From: Schoenoplectus triqueter
Lineage: Eukaryota; Streptophyta; Magnoliopsida; Poales; Cyperaceae
Length of the DNA stretch: 29,515 bases
Direction: 5' to 3'
NCBI GenBank assembly: GCA_964058805.1
Contig: CAXKVV010000950.1
Location: 1 to 29,515, forward strand
Shown piece by piece: positions 10,582-23,729 of this stretch (positions are counted from its first letter, which is position 1; every line of letters starts with the position of its first letter). Below the pieces are notes generated by a model. It was not told the DNA's origin. It made no database searches and was given only the letters and a program-made list of their open reading frames with translations. Position numbers and translations under genes: made by a program.

Positions 10582-12042
10582 TTAAGTTATGGGGCCAAGA
10601 AGTTTGAAAAACTCAACCAACATATCTTAATAGCAGTTTTTAATCCATATTACTTATCTTTTGTGAAATATTAGTGTCCTAGAATATTCATATTGATATT
10701 TAAATTGGACAATTCTATAATAGGTATATTTCGGAGTAATTATATTAATTTAAAAGAAATTGTGTGTTGTTATGCGACCAAAAAATTTAGAAACTCAAAC
10801 AACTTGTTTAAACAGCTTTTTTTAATGCATCTTACTTATGTTTTGTCAAAACTAGTGTCGTAGAAAATTCATATTGATATTTTGATTGGACAATCTTATA
10901 ATAGCCATACTAAAAAGCAATTTTATCAATTTACAAAAAATTATATATAGTTATGCGGCCAAAAAAATTTAAAATCTCAAACAACTCGCTTAAACAGCTA
11001 TTTTTAACGCATCTAGCTGAAGTTTTGTGCAAAATTAGTGTCTTAGAATAATCATATAGAAGTGTTAATTAGATAATCCTCTATTAGGCATAATAATGAG
11101 TAATTATTTTATATTTTATGAAATTATGTGTTGTTATAAGGCGAAACATATTGAAAAACTCAATCTACTTTTTAAATAGTAGTTTCGAATGCATCTTACT
11201 TATGTTTTTGAGAAAATTTGTGTCCTAGAATATTAATATCGAAGTTTTAAATGGTAAACCTTATAATAGGCATATTTATGAGTAATTATATTAATTTATG
11301 AGAAATTATGTGTAGCTACGCAGCCAAAGAATTTAAGAAACTCAAATAACTTAATTAAACAGCTGTTTTTGAAGCATATTACTTAGGTGTTGTGCAAAAT
11401 TAGCGTCGTAGAATGTTCAAATTAATGTTTTAATTGGATAATCCATTATGAGGCACAATTAGTAGTGATTATATTAGTTTTTACGAAATAATCTGTAGTT
11501 ATGAGGCCAAAAAAATTAAGAAATCCAAACATCATGTTTAAATAGCAGTTTTCAATGCATCTTACTTATGTTTTTATGAATATTAGTATCGTAAAATATT
11601 CATATCGAAGTACTAATTGAACAATCTTATAATATACATGATTAGAAATAATTATATTAATTTGTATGAAATTATGTGTTGTTATGCGGCCAAATGTTTT
11701 GAAAAACTCAAACAACTTGTTCAACCAGCTGTCTCCAATGTATTTTACTTATGTTTTATGTGAAATTAGTGTCGTAGGACATTCATATCAAAGTGTTAAT
11801 TATAGAATCATATTATAGATATAATTAGAAGTAATTAAATTAATTCGTAAGAAATTATGTGTGATTATGCGGTCCAATATTTTGAATAACTCAAACAACT
11901 TCTTTAGACAGCTATTTTTAAAGCATCTTCCTTATGTTTTGTGCAAAATTAGTGTCATAAAATGTTCATATCGAAGTGTTAATCGGACAATCTTATAATA
12001 GACATAATTAAGAGTAATTTTATTAATTTGTATGAAATTCTG
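10582..12042. repeat. HOR unit 4
   Basis: 1461 bp. C ends ttatattttatgaaat, B to C has ttaaaatctc, and F has cattatgagg and atgaatatta. These are the forms that dominate units 6-11, although the neighbours on both sides lack them. Confidence 0.96.
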
Positions 12043-13503
12043 TTAAGTTATGGGGCCAAGAAGTTTGAAAAACTCAACCAACATATCTTAATAGCAGTTT
12101 TTAATCCATATTACTTATCTTTTGTGAAATATTAGTGTCCTAGAATGTTCATATTGATATTTAAATTGGACAATTCTATAATAGGTATATTTCGGAGTAA
12201 TTATATTAATTTAAAAGAAATTGTGTGTTGTTATGCGACCAAAAAATTTAGAAACTCAAACAACTTGTTTAAACAGCTTTTTTTAATGCATCTTACTTAT
12301 GTTTTGTCAAAACTAGTGTCGTAGAAAATTCATATTGATATTTTGATTGGACAATCTTATAATAGCCATACTAAAAAGCAATTTTATCAATTTACAAAAA
12401 ATTATATATAGTTATGCGGCCAAAAAAATTTAAAAACTCAAATAACTCGCTTAAACAGCTATTTTTAACGCATCTAGCTGAAGTTTTGTGCAAAATTAGT
12501 GTCTTAGAATAATCATATAGAAGTGTTAATTAGATAATCCTCTATTAGGCATAATAATGAGTAATTATTTTATTTTTTATGAAATTATGTGTTGTTATAA
12601 GGCGAAACATATTGAAAAACTCAAACTACTTTTTAAATAGTAGTTTCGAATGCATCTTACTTATGTTTTTGAGAAAATTTATGTCCTAGAATATTAATAT
12701 CGAAGTTTTAAATGGTAAACCTTATAATAGCCATATTTATGAGTAATTATATTAATTTATGAGAAATTATGTGTAGCTATGCAGCCAAAGAATTTAAGAA
12801 ACTCAAATAACTTAATTAAACAGCTGTTTTTGAAGCATATTACTTAGGTGTTGTGCAAAATTAGCGTCGTAGAATGTTCAAATTAATGTTTTAATTGGAT
12901 AATCCATTAAGAGGCACAATTAGTAGTGATTATATTAGTTTTTACGAAATAATCTGTAGTTATGAGGCCAAAAAATTTAAGAAATCCAAACATCATGTTT
13001 AAATAGCAGTTTTCAATGCATCTTACTTATGTTTTTATGAAAATTAGTATCGTAAAATATTCATATCGAAGTACTAATTGTACAATCTTATAATATACAT
13101 GATTAGAAAAAATTATATTAATTTGTATGAAATTATGTGTTGTTATGCGGCCAAATGTTTTGAAAAACTCAAACAACTTGTTCAACCAGCTGTCTCCAAT
13201 GTATTTTACTTATGTTTTAAGTGAAATTAGTGTCGTAGGACATTCATATCAAAGTGTCAATTATAGAATCATATTATAGATATAATTAGAAGTAATTATA
13301 TTAATTCGTAAGAAATTATGTGTGATTACGCGGTCCAAAATTTTGAATAACTCAAACAACTTCTTTAGACAGCTATTTTTAAAGCATCTTCCTTATGTTT
13401 TGTGCAAAATTAGTGTCATAAAATGTTCATATCGAAGTGTTAATCGGACAATCTTATAATAGACACAATTAAGAGTAATTTTATTAATTTGTATGAAATT
13501 CTG
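12043..13503. repeat. HOR unit 5
   Basis: 1461 bp. It reverts to the unit 1-3 forms (ttattttttatgaaat, ttaaaaactc, cattaagagg, atgaaaatta), but has the gtcaattatag form of G that marks units 5-12. A has tagaatgttcat. Confidence 0.96.
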
Positions 13504-14964
13504 TTAAGTTATGGGGCCAAGAAGTTTGAAAAACTCAACCAACATATCTTAATAGCAGTTTTTAATCCATATTACTTATCTTTTGTGAAATATTAGTGTC
13601 CTAGAATGTTCATATTGATATTTAAATTGGACAATTCTATAATAGGTATATTTCGGAGTAATTATATTAATTTAAAAGAAATTGTGTGTTGTTATGTGAC
13701 CAAAAAATTTAGAAACTCAAACAACTTGTTTAAACAGCTTTTTTTAATGCATCTTACTTATGTTTTGTCAAAACTAGTGTCGTAGAAAATTCATATTGAT
13801 ATTTTGATTGGACAATCTTATAATAGCCATACTAAAAAGCAATTTTATCAATTTACAAAAAATTATATATAGTTATGCGGCCAAAAAAATTTAAAATCTC
13901 AAACAACTCGCTTAAACAGCTATTTTTAACGCATCTAGCTGAAGTTTTGTGCAAAATTAGTGTCTTAGAATAATCATATAGAAGTGTTAATTAGATAATC
14001 CTCTATTAGGCATAATAATGAGTAATTATTTTATATTTTATGAAATTATGTGTTGTTATAAGGCGAAACATATTGAAAAACTCAATCTACTTTTTAAATA
14101 GTAGTTTCGAATGCATCTTACTTATGTTTTTGAGAAAATTTGTGTCCTAGAATATTAATATCGAAGTTTTAAATGGTAAACCTTATAATAGGCATATTTA
14201 TGAGTAATTATATTAATTTATGAGAAATTATGTGTAGCTACGCAGCCAAATAATTTAAGAAACTCAAATAACTTAATTAAACAGCTGTTTTTGAAGCATA
14301 TTACTTAGGTGTTGTGCAAAATTAGCGTCGTAGAATGTTCAAATTTATGTTTTAATTGGATAATCCATTATGAGGCACAATTAGTAGTGATTATATTAGT
14401 TTTTACGAAATAATCTGTAGTTATGAGGCCAAAAAAATTAAGAAATCCAAACATCATGTTTAAATAGCAGTTTTCAATGCATCTTACTTATGTTTTTATG
14501 AATATTAGTATCGTAAAATATTCATATCGAAGTACTAATTGAACAATCTTATAATATACATGATTAGAAATAATTATATTAATTTGTATGAAATTATGTG
14601 TTGTTATGCGGCCAAATGTTTTGAAAAACTCAAACAACTTGTTCAACAAGCTGTCGCCAATGTATTTTACTTATGTTTTAAGTGAAATTAGTGTCGTAGG
14701 ACATTCATATCAAAGTGTCAATTATAGAATCATATTATAGATATAATTAGAAGTAATTATATTAATTCGTAAGAAATTATGTGTGATTATGCGGTCCAAA
14801 ATTTTGAATAACTCAAACAACTTCTTTAGACAGCTATTTTTAAAGCATCTTCCTTATGTTTTGTGCAAAATTAGTGTCATAAAATGTTCATATCGAAGTG
14901 TTAATCGGACAATCTTATAATAGACACAATTAAGAGTAATTTTATTAATTTGTATGAAATTCTG
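13504..14964. repeat. HOR unit 6
   Basis: 1461 bp. It has all unit 4-like forms in C and F. F has caaatttatg. G carries the rare caagctgtcgcc near 14648, shared with unit 10. Confidence 0.96.
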
Positions 14965-16425
14965 TTAAGTTATGGGGCCAAGAAGTTTGAAAAACTCAAC
15001 CAACATATCTTAATAGCAGTTTTTAATCCATATTACTTATCTTTTGTGAAATATTAGTGTCCTAGAATATTCATATTGATATTTAAATTGGACAATTCTA
15101 TAATAGGTATATTTCGGAGTAATTATATTAATTTAAAAGAAATTGTGTGTTGTTATGCGACCAAAAAATTTAGAAACTCAAACAACTTGTTTAAACAGCT
15201 TTTTTTAATGCATCTTACTTATGTTTTGTCAAAACTAGTGTCGTAGAAAATTCATATTGATATTTTGATTGGACAATCTTATAATAGCCATACTAAAAAG
15301 CAATTTTATCAATTTACAAAAAATTATATATAGTTATGCGGCCAAAAAAATTTAAAATCTCAAACAACTCGCTTAAACAGCTATTTTTAACGCATCTAGC
15401 TGAAGTTTTGTGCAAAATTAGTGTCTTAGAATAATCATATAGAAGTGTTAATTAGATAATCCTCTATTAGGCATAATAATGAGTAATTATTTTATATTTT
15501 ATGAAATTATGTGTTGTTATAAGGCGAAACATATTGAAAAACTCAATCTACTTTTTAAATAGTAGTTTCGAATGCATCTTACTTATGTTTTTGAGAAAAT
15601 TTGTGTCCTAGAATATTAATATCGAAGTTTTAAATGGTAAACCTTATAATAGGCATATTTATGAGTAATTATATTAATTTATGAGAAATTATGTGTAGCT
15701 ACGCAGCCAAAGAATTTAAGAAACTCAAATAACTTAATTAAACAGCTGTTTTTGAAGCATATTACTTAGGTGTTGTGCAAAATTAGCGTCGTAGAATGTT
15801 CAAATTAATGTTTTAATTGGATAATCCATTATGAGGCACAATTAGTAGTGATTATATTAGTTTTTACGAAATAATCTGTAGTTATGAGGCCAAAAAAATT
15901 AAGAAATCCAAACATCATGTTTAAATAGCAGTTTTCAATGCATCTTACTTATGTTTTTATGAATATTAGTATCGTAAAATATTCATATCGAAGTACTAAT
16001 TGAACAATCTTATAATATACATGATTAGAAATAATTATATTAATTTGTATGAAATTATGTGTTGTTATGCGGCCAAATGTTTTGAAAAACTCAAACAACT
16101 TGTTCAACAAGCTGTCTCCAATGTATTTTACTTATGTTTTAAGTGAAATTAGTGTCGTAGGACATTCATATCAAAGTGTCAATTATAGAATCATATTATA
16201 GATATAATTAGAAGTAATTATATTAATTCGTAAGAAATTATGTGTGATTATGCGGTCCAAAATTTTGAATAACTCAAACAACTTCTTTAGACAGCTATTT
16301 TTAAAGCATCTTCCTTATGTTTTGTGCAAAATTAGTGTCATAAAATGTTCATATCGAAGTGTTAATCGGACAATCTTATAATAGACACAATTAAGAGTAA
16401 TTTTATTAATTTGTATGAAATTCTG
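14965..16425. repeat. HOR unit 7
   Basis: 1461 bp. A has tagaatattcat (near 15064), F has caaattaatg, and G has caagctgtctcc, intermediate between the two common G forms. Confidence 0.96.
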
Positions 16426-17886
16426 TTAAGTTATGGGGCCAAGAAGTTTGAAAAACTCAACCAACATATCTTAATAGCAGTTTTTAATCCATATTACTTA
16501 TCTTTTGTGAAATATTAGTGTCCTAGAATGTTCATATTGATATTTAAATTGGACAATTCTATAATAGGTATATTTCGGAGTAATTATATTAATTTAAAAG
16601 AAATTGTGTGTTGTTATGCGACCAAAAAATTTAGAAACTCAAACAACTTGTTTAAACAGCTTTTTTTAATGCATCTTACTTATGTTTTGTCAAAACTAGT
16701 GTCGTAGAAAATTCATATTGATATTTTGATTGGACAATCTTATAATAGCCATACTAAAAAGCAATTTTATCAATTTACAAAAAATTATATATAGTTATGC
16801 GGCCAAAAAAATTTAAAATCTCAAACAACTCGCTTAAACAGCTATTTTTAACGCATCTAGCTGAAGTTTTGTGCAAAATTAGTGTCTTAGAATAATCATA
16901 TAGAAGTGTTAATTAGATAATCCTCTATTAGGCATAATAATGAGTAATTATTTTATATTTTATGAAATTATGTGTTGTTATAAGGCGAAACATATTGAAA
17001 AACTCAATCTACTTTTTAAATAGTAGTTTCGAATGCATCTTACTTATGTTTTTGAGAAAATTTGTGTCCTAGAATATTAATATCGAAGTTTTAAATGGTA
17101 AACCTTATAATAGGCATATTTATGAGTAATTATATTAATTTATGAGAAATTATGCGTAGCTACGCAGCCAAAGAATTTAAGAAACTCAAATAACTTAATT
17201 AAACAGCTGTTTTTGAAGCATATTACTTAGGTGTTGTGCAAAATTAGCGTCGTAGAATGTTCAAATTTATGTTTTAATTGGATAATCCATTATGAGGCAC
17301 AATTAGTAGTGATTATATTAGTTTTTACGAAATAATCTGTAGTTATGAGGCCAAAAAAATTAAGAAATCCAAACATCATGTTTAAATAGCAGTTTTCAAT
17401 GCATCTTACTTATGTTTTTATGAATATTAGTATCGTAAAATATTCATATCGAAGTACTAATTGAACAATCTTATAATATACATGATTAGAAATAATTATA
17501 TTAATTTGTATGAAATTATGTGTTGTTATGCGGCCAAATGTTTTGAAAAACTCAAACAACTTGTTCAACCAGCTGTCTCCAATGTATTTTACTTATGTTT
17601 TAAGTGAAATTAGTGTCGTAGGACATTCATATCAAAGTGTCAATTATAGAATCATATTATAGATATAATTAGAAGTAATTATATTAATTCGTAAGAAATT
17701 ATGTGTGATTATGCGGTCCAAAATTTTGAATAACTCAAACAACTTCTTTAGACAGCTATTTTTAAAGCATCTTCCTTATGTTTTGTGCAAAATTAGTGTC
17801 ATAAAATGTTCATATCGAAGTGTTAATCGGACAATCTTATAATAGACACAATTAAGAGTAATTTTATTAATTTGTATGAAATTCTG
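16426..17886. repeat. HOR unit 8
   Basis: 1461 bp. A has tagaatgttcat, F has caaatttatg, and G has ccagctgtctcc. It has a private ttatgcgtagctacg change before E near 17150. Confidence 0.96.
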
Positions 17887-19347
17887 TTAAGTTATGGGGC
17901 CAAGAAGTTTGAAAAACTCAACCAACATATCTTAATAGCAGTTTTTAATCCATATTACTTATCTTTTGTGAAATATTAGTGTCCTAGAATGTTCATATTG
18001 ATATTTAAATTGGACAATTCTATAATAGGTATATTTCGGAGTAATTATATTAATTTAAAAGAAATTGTGTGTTGTTATGCGACCAAAAAATTTAGAAACT
18101 CAAACAACTTGTTTAAACAGTTTTTTTTAATGCATCTTACTTATGTTTTGTCAAAACTAGTGTCGTAGAAAATTCATATTGATATTTTGATTGGACAATC
18201 TTATAATAGCCATACTAAAAAGCAATTTTATCAATTTACAAAAAATTATATATAGTTATGCGGCCAAAAAAATTTAAAATCTCAAACAACTCGCTTAAAC
18301 AGCTATTTTTAACGCATCTAGCTGAAGTTTTGTGCAAAATTAGTGTCTTAGAATAATCATATAGAAGTGTTAATTAGATAATCCTCTATTAGGCATAATA
18401 ATGAGTAATTATTTTATATTTTATGAAATTATGTGTTGTTATAAGGCGAAACATATTGAAAAACTCAATCTACTTTTTAAATAGTAGTTTCGAATGCATC
18501 TTACTTATGTTTTTGAGAAAATTTGTGTCCTAGAATATTAATATCGAAGTTTTAAATGGTAAACCTTATAATAGGCATATTTATGAGTAATTATATTAAT
18601 TTATGAGAAATTATGTGTAGCTACGCAGCCAAAGAATTTAAGAAACTCAAATAACTTAATTAAACAGCTGTTTTTGAAGCATATTACTTAGGTGTTGTGC
18701 AAAATTAGCGTCGTAGAATGTTCAAATTTATGTTTTAATTGGATAATCCATTATGAGGCACAATTAGTAGTGATTATATTAGTTTTTACGAAATAATCTG
18801 TAGTTATGAGGCCAAAAAAATTAAGAAATCCAAACATCATGTTTAAATAGCAGTTTTCAATGCATCTTACTTATGTTTTTATGAATATTAGTATCGTAAA
18901 ATATTCATATCGAAGTACTAATTGAACAATCTTATAATATACATGATTAGAAATAATTATATTAATTTGTATGAAATTATGTGTTGTTATGCGGCCAAAT
19001 GTTTTGAAAAACTCAAACAACTTGTTCAACCAGCTGTCTCCAATGTATTTTACTTATGTTTTAAGTGAAATTAGTGTCGTAGGACATTCATATCAAAGTG
19101 TCAATTATAGAATCATATTATAGATATAATTAGAAGTAATTATATTAATTAGTAAGAAATTATGTGTGATTATGCGGTCCAAAATTTTGAATAACTCAAA
19201 CAACTTCTTTAGACAGCTATTTTTAAAGCATCTTCCTTATGTTTTGTGCAAAATTAGTGTCATAAAATGTTCATATCGAAGTGTTAATCGGACAATCTTA
19301 TAATAGACACAATTAAGAGTAATTTTATTAATTTGTATGAAATTCTG
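17887..19347. repeat. HOR unit 9
   Basis: 1461 bp. It shares the cagttttttttaatg form of B with unit 10 only. F has caaatttatg. A private attagtaagaaat occurs before H. Confidence 0.96.
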
Positions 19348-20808
19348 TTAAGTTATGGGGCCAAGAAGTTTGAAAAACTCAACCAACATATCTTAATAGC
19401 AGTTTTTAATCCATATTACTTATCTTTTGTGAAATATTAGTGTCCTAGAATGTTCATATTGATATTTAAATTGGACAATTCTATAATAGGTATATTTCGG
19501 AGTAATTATATTAATTTAAAAGAAATTGTGTGTTGTTATGCGACCAAAAAATTTAGAAACTCAAACAACTTGTTTAAACAGTTTTTTTTAATGCATCTTA
19601 CTTATGTTTTGTCAAGACTAGTGTCGTAGAAAATTCATATTGATATTTTGATTGGACAATCTTATAATAGCCATACTAAAAAGCAATTTTATCAATTTAC
19701 AAAAAATTATATATAGTTATGCGGCCAAAAAAATTTAAAATCTCAAACAACTCGCTTAAACAGCTATTTTTAACGCATCTAGCTGAAGTTTTGTGCAAAA
19801 TTAGTGTCTTAGAATAATCATATAGAAGTGTTAATTAGATAATCCTCTATTAGGCATAATAATGAGTAATTATTTTATATTTTATGAAATTATGTGTTGT
19901 TATAAGGCGAAACATATTGAAAAACTCAATCTACTTTTTAAATAGTAGTTTCGAATGCATCTTACTTATGTTTTTGAGAAAATTTGTGTCCTAGAATATT
20001 AATATCGAAGTTTTAAATGGTAAACCTTATAATAGGCATATTTATGAGTAATTATATTAATTTATGAGAAATTATGTGTAGCTACGCAGCCAAAGAATTT
20101 AAGAAACTCAAATAACTTAATTAAACAGCTGTTTTTGAAGCATATTACTTAGGTGTTGTGCAAAATTAGCGTCGTAGAATGTTCAAATTAATGTTTTAAT
20201 TGGATAATCCATTATGAGGCACAATTAGTAGTGATTATATTAGTTTTTACGAAATAATCTGTAGTTATGAGGCCAAAAAAATTAAGAAATCCAAACATCA
20301 TGTTTAAATAGCAGTTTTCAATGCATCTTACTTATGTTTTTATGAATATTAGTATCGTAAAATATTCATATCGAAGTACTAATTGAACAATCTTATAATA
20401 TACATGATTAGAAATAATTATATTAATTTGTATGAAATTATGTGTTGTTATGCGGCCAAATGTTTTGAAAAACTCAAACAACTTGTTCAACAAGCTGTCG
20501 CCAATGTATTTTACTTATGTTTTAAGTGAAATTAGTGTCGTAGGACATTCATATCAAAGTGTCAATTATAGAATCATATTATAGATATAATTAGAAGTAA
20601 TTATATTAATTCGTAAGAAATTATGTGTGATTATGCGGTCCAAAATTTTGAATAACTCAAACAACTTCTTTAGACAGCTATTTTTAAAGCATCTTCCTTA
20701 TGTTTTGTGCAAAATTAGTGTCATAAAATGTTCATATCGAAGTGTTAATCGGACAATCTTATAATAGACACAATTAAGAGTAATTTTATTAATTTGTATG
20801 AAATTCTG
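19348..20808. repeat. HOR unit 10
   Basis: 1461 bp. It shares cagttttttttaatg with unit 9 and the rare G form caagctgtcgcc with unit 6, four units away. It has a private gtcaagactagtg in B. Confidence 0.96.
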
Positions 20809-22270
20809 TTAAGTTATGGGGCCAAGAAGTTTGAAAAACTCAACCAACATATCTTAATAGCAGTTTTTAATCCATATTACTTATCTTTTGTGAAATATTA
20901 GTGTCCTAGAATATTCATATTGATATTTAAATTGGACAATTCTATAATAGGTATATTTCGGAGTAATTATATTAATTTAAAAGAAATTGTGTGTTGTTAT
21001 GCGACCAAAAAATTTAGAAACTCAAACAACTTGTTTAAACAGCTTTTTTTAATGCATCTTACTTATGTTTTGTCAAAACTAGTGTCGTAGAAAATTCATA
21101 TTGATATTTTGATTGGACAATCTTATAATAGCCATACTAAAAAGCAATTTTATCAATTTACAAAAAATTATATATAGTTATGCGGCCAAAAAAATTTAAA
21201 ATCTCAAACAACTCGCTTAAACAGCTATTTTTAACGCATCTAGCTGAAGTTTTGTGCAAAATTAGTGTCTTAGAATAATCATATAGAAGTGTTAATTAGA
21301 TAATCCTCTATTAGGCATAATAATGAGTAATTATTTTATATTTTATGAAATTATGTGTTGTTATAAGGCGAAACATATTGAAAAACTCAATCTACTTTTT
21401 AAATAGTAGTTTCGAATGCATCTTACTTATGTTTTTGAGAAAATTTGTGTCCTAGAATATTAATATCGAAGTTTTAAATGGTAAACCTTATAATAGGCAT
21501 ATTTATGAGTAATTATATTAATTTATGAGAAATTATTGTGTAGCTACGCAGCCAAAGAATTTAAGAAACTCAAATAACTTAATTAAACAGCTGTTTTTGA
21601 AGCATATTACTTAGGTGTTGTGCAAAATTAGCGTCGTAGAATGTTCAAATTAATGTTTTAATTGGATAATCCATTATGAGGCACAATTAGTAGTGATTAT
21701 ATTAGTTTTTACGAAATAATCTGTAGTTATGAGGCCAAAAAAATTAAGAAATCCAAACATCATGTTTAAATAGCAGTTTTCAATGCATCTTACTTATGTT
21801 TTTATGAATATTAGTATCGTAAAATATTCATATCGAAGTACTAATTGAACAATCTTATAATATACATGATTAGAAATAATTATATTAATTTGTATGAAAT
21901 TATGTGTTGTTATGCGGCCAAATGTTTTGAAAAACTCAAACAACTTGTTCAACCAGCTGTCTCCAATGTATTTTACTTATGTTTTATGTGAAATTAGTGT
22001 CGTAGGACATTCATATCAAAGTGTCAATTATAGAATCATATTATAGATATAATTAGAAGTAATTATATTAATTCGTAAGAAATTATGTGTGATTATGCGG
22101 TCCAAAATTTTGAATAACTCAAACAACTTCTTTAGACAGCTATTTTTAAAGCATCTTCCTTATGTTTTGTGCAAAATTAGTGTCATAAAATGTTCATATC
22201 GAAGTGTTAATCGGACAATCTTATAATAGACACAATTAAGAGTAATTTTATTAATTTGTATGAAATTCTG
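20809..22270. repeat. HOR unit 11
   Basis: 1462 bp, with one extra T in aaattattgtgtag near 21536. A has tagaatattcat as in unit 7. G reverts to tgttttatgtg. Confidence 0.96.
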
Positions 22271-23729
22271 TTAAGTTATGGGGCCAAGAAGTTTGAAAAA
22301 CTCAACCAACATATCTTAATAGCAGTTTTTAATCCATATTACTTATCTTTTGTGAAATATTAGTGTCCTAGAATATTCATATTGATATTTAAATTGGACA
22401 ATTCTATAATAGGTATATTTCGGAGTAGTTATATTAATTTAAAAGAAATTGTGTTGTTATGCGACCAAAAAATTTAGAAACTCAAACAACTTGTTTAAAC
22501 AGCTTTTTTTAATGCATCTTACTTATGTTTTGTCAAAACTAGTGTCGTAGAAAATTCATATTGATATTTTGATTGGACAATCTTATAATAGCCATACTAA
22601 AAAGCAATTTTATCAATTTACAAAAAATTATATATAGTTATGCGGCCAAAAAAATTTAAAATCTCAAACAACTCGCTTAAACAACTATTTTTAACGCATC
22701 TAGCTGAAGTTTTGTGCAAAATTAGTGTCTTAGAATAATCATATAGAAGTGTTAATTAGATAATCCTCTATTAGGCATAATAATGAGTAATTATTTTATT
22801 TTTTATGAAATTATGTGTTGTTATAAGGCGAAACATATTGAAAAACTCAAACTACTTTTTAAATAGTAGTTTCGAATGCATCTTACTTATGTTTTTAAGA
22901 AAATTTGTGTCCTAGAATATTAATATCGAAGTTTTAAATGGTAAACCTTATAATAGGCATATTTATGAGTAATTATATTAATTTTTGAGAAATTATGTGT
23001 AGCTACGCAGCCAAAGAATTTAGGAAACTCAAATAACTTAATTAAACAGCTGTTTTTGAAGCATATTACTTAGGTGTTGTGCAAAATTAGCGTCGTAGAA
23101 TGTTCAAATTAATGTTTTAATTGGATAATCCATTAAGAGGCACAATTAGTAGTGATTATATTAGTTTTTACGAAATAATCTGTAGTTATGAGGCCAAAAC
23201 ATTTAAGAAATCCAAACATCATGTTTAAATAGCAGTTTTCAATGCATCTTACTTATGTTTTTATGAATATTAGTATCGTAAAATATTCATATCGAAGTAC
23301 TAATTGAACAATCTTATAATATACATGATTAGAAATAATTATATTAATTTGTATGAAATTATGTGTTGTTACGCGGCCAAATGTTTTGAAAAACTCAAAC
23401 AACTTGTTCAACCAGCTGTCTCCAATGTATTTTACTTATGTTTTATGTGAAATTAGTGTCGTAGGACATTCATATCAAAGTGTCAATTATAGAATCATAT
23501 TATAGATATAATTAGAAGTAATTATATTAATTCGTAAGAAATTATGTGTGATTATGCGGTCCAAAATTTTGAATAACTCAAACAACTTCTTTAGACAGCT
23601 ATTTTTAAAGCATCTTCCTTATGTTTTGTGCAAAATTAGTGTCATAAAATGTTCATATCGAAGTGTTAATCGGACAATCTTATAATAGACACAATTAAGA
23701 GTAATTTTATTAATTTGTATGAAATTCTG
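22271..23729. repeat. HOR unit 12
   Basis: 1459 bp, with a 2-bp loss (attgtgttgttatg) near 22452. C and F return to the unit 1-3 forms (ttattttttatg, cattaagagg). E has taatttttgagaaat. Confidence 0.95.
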
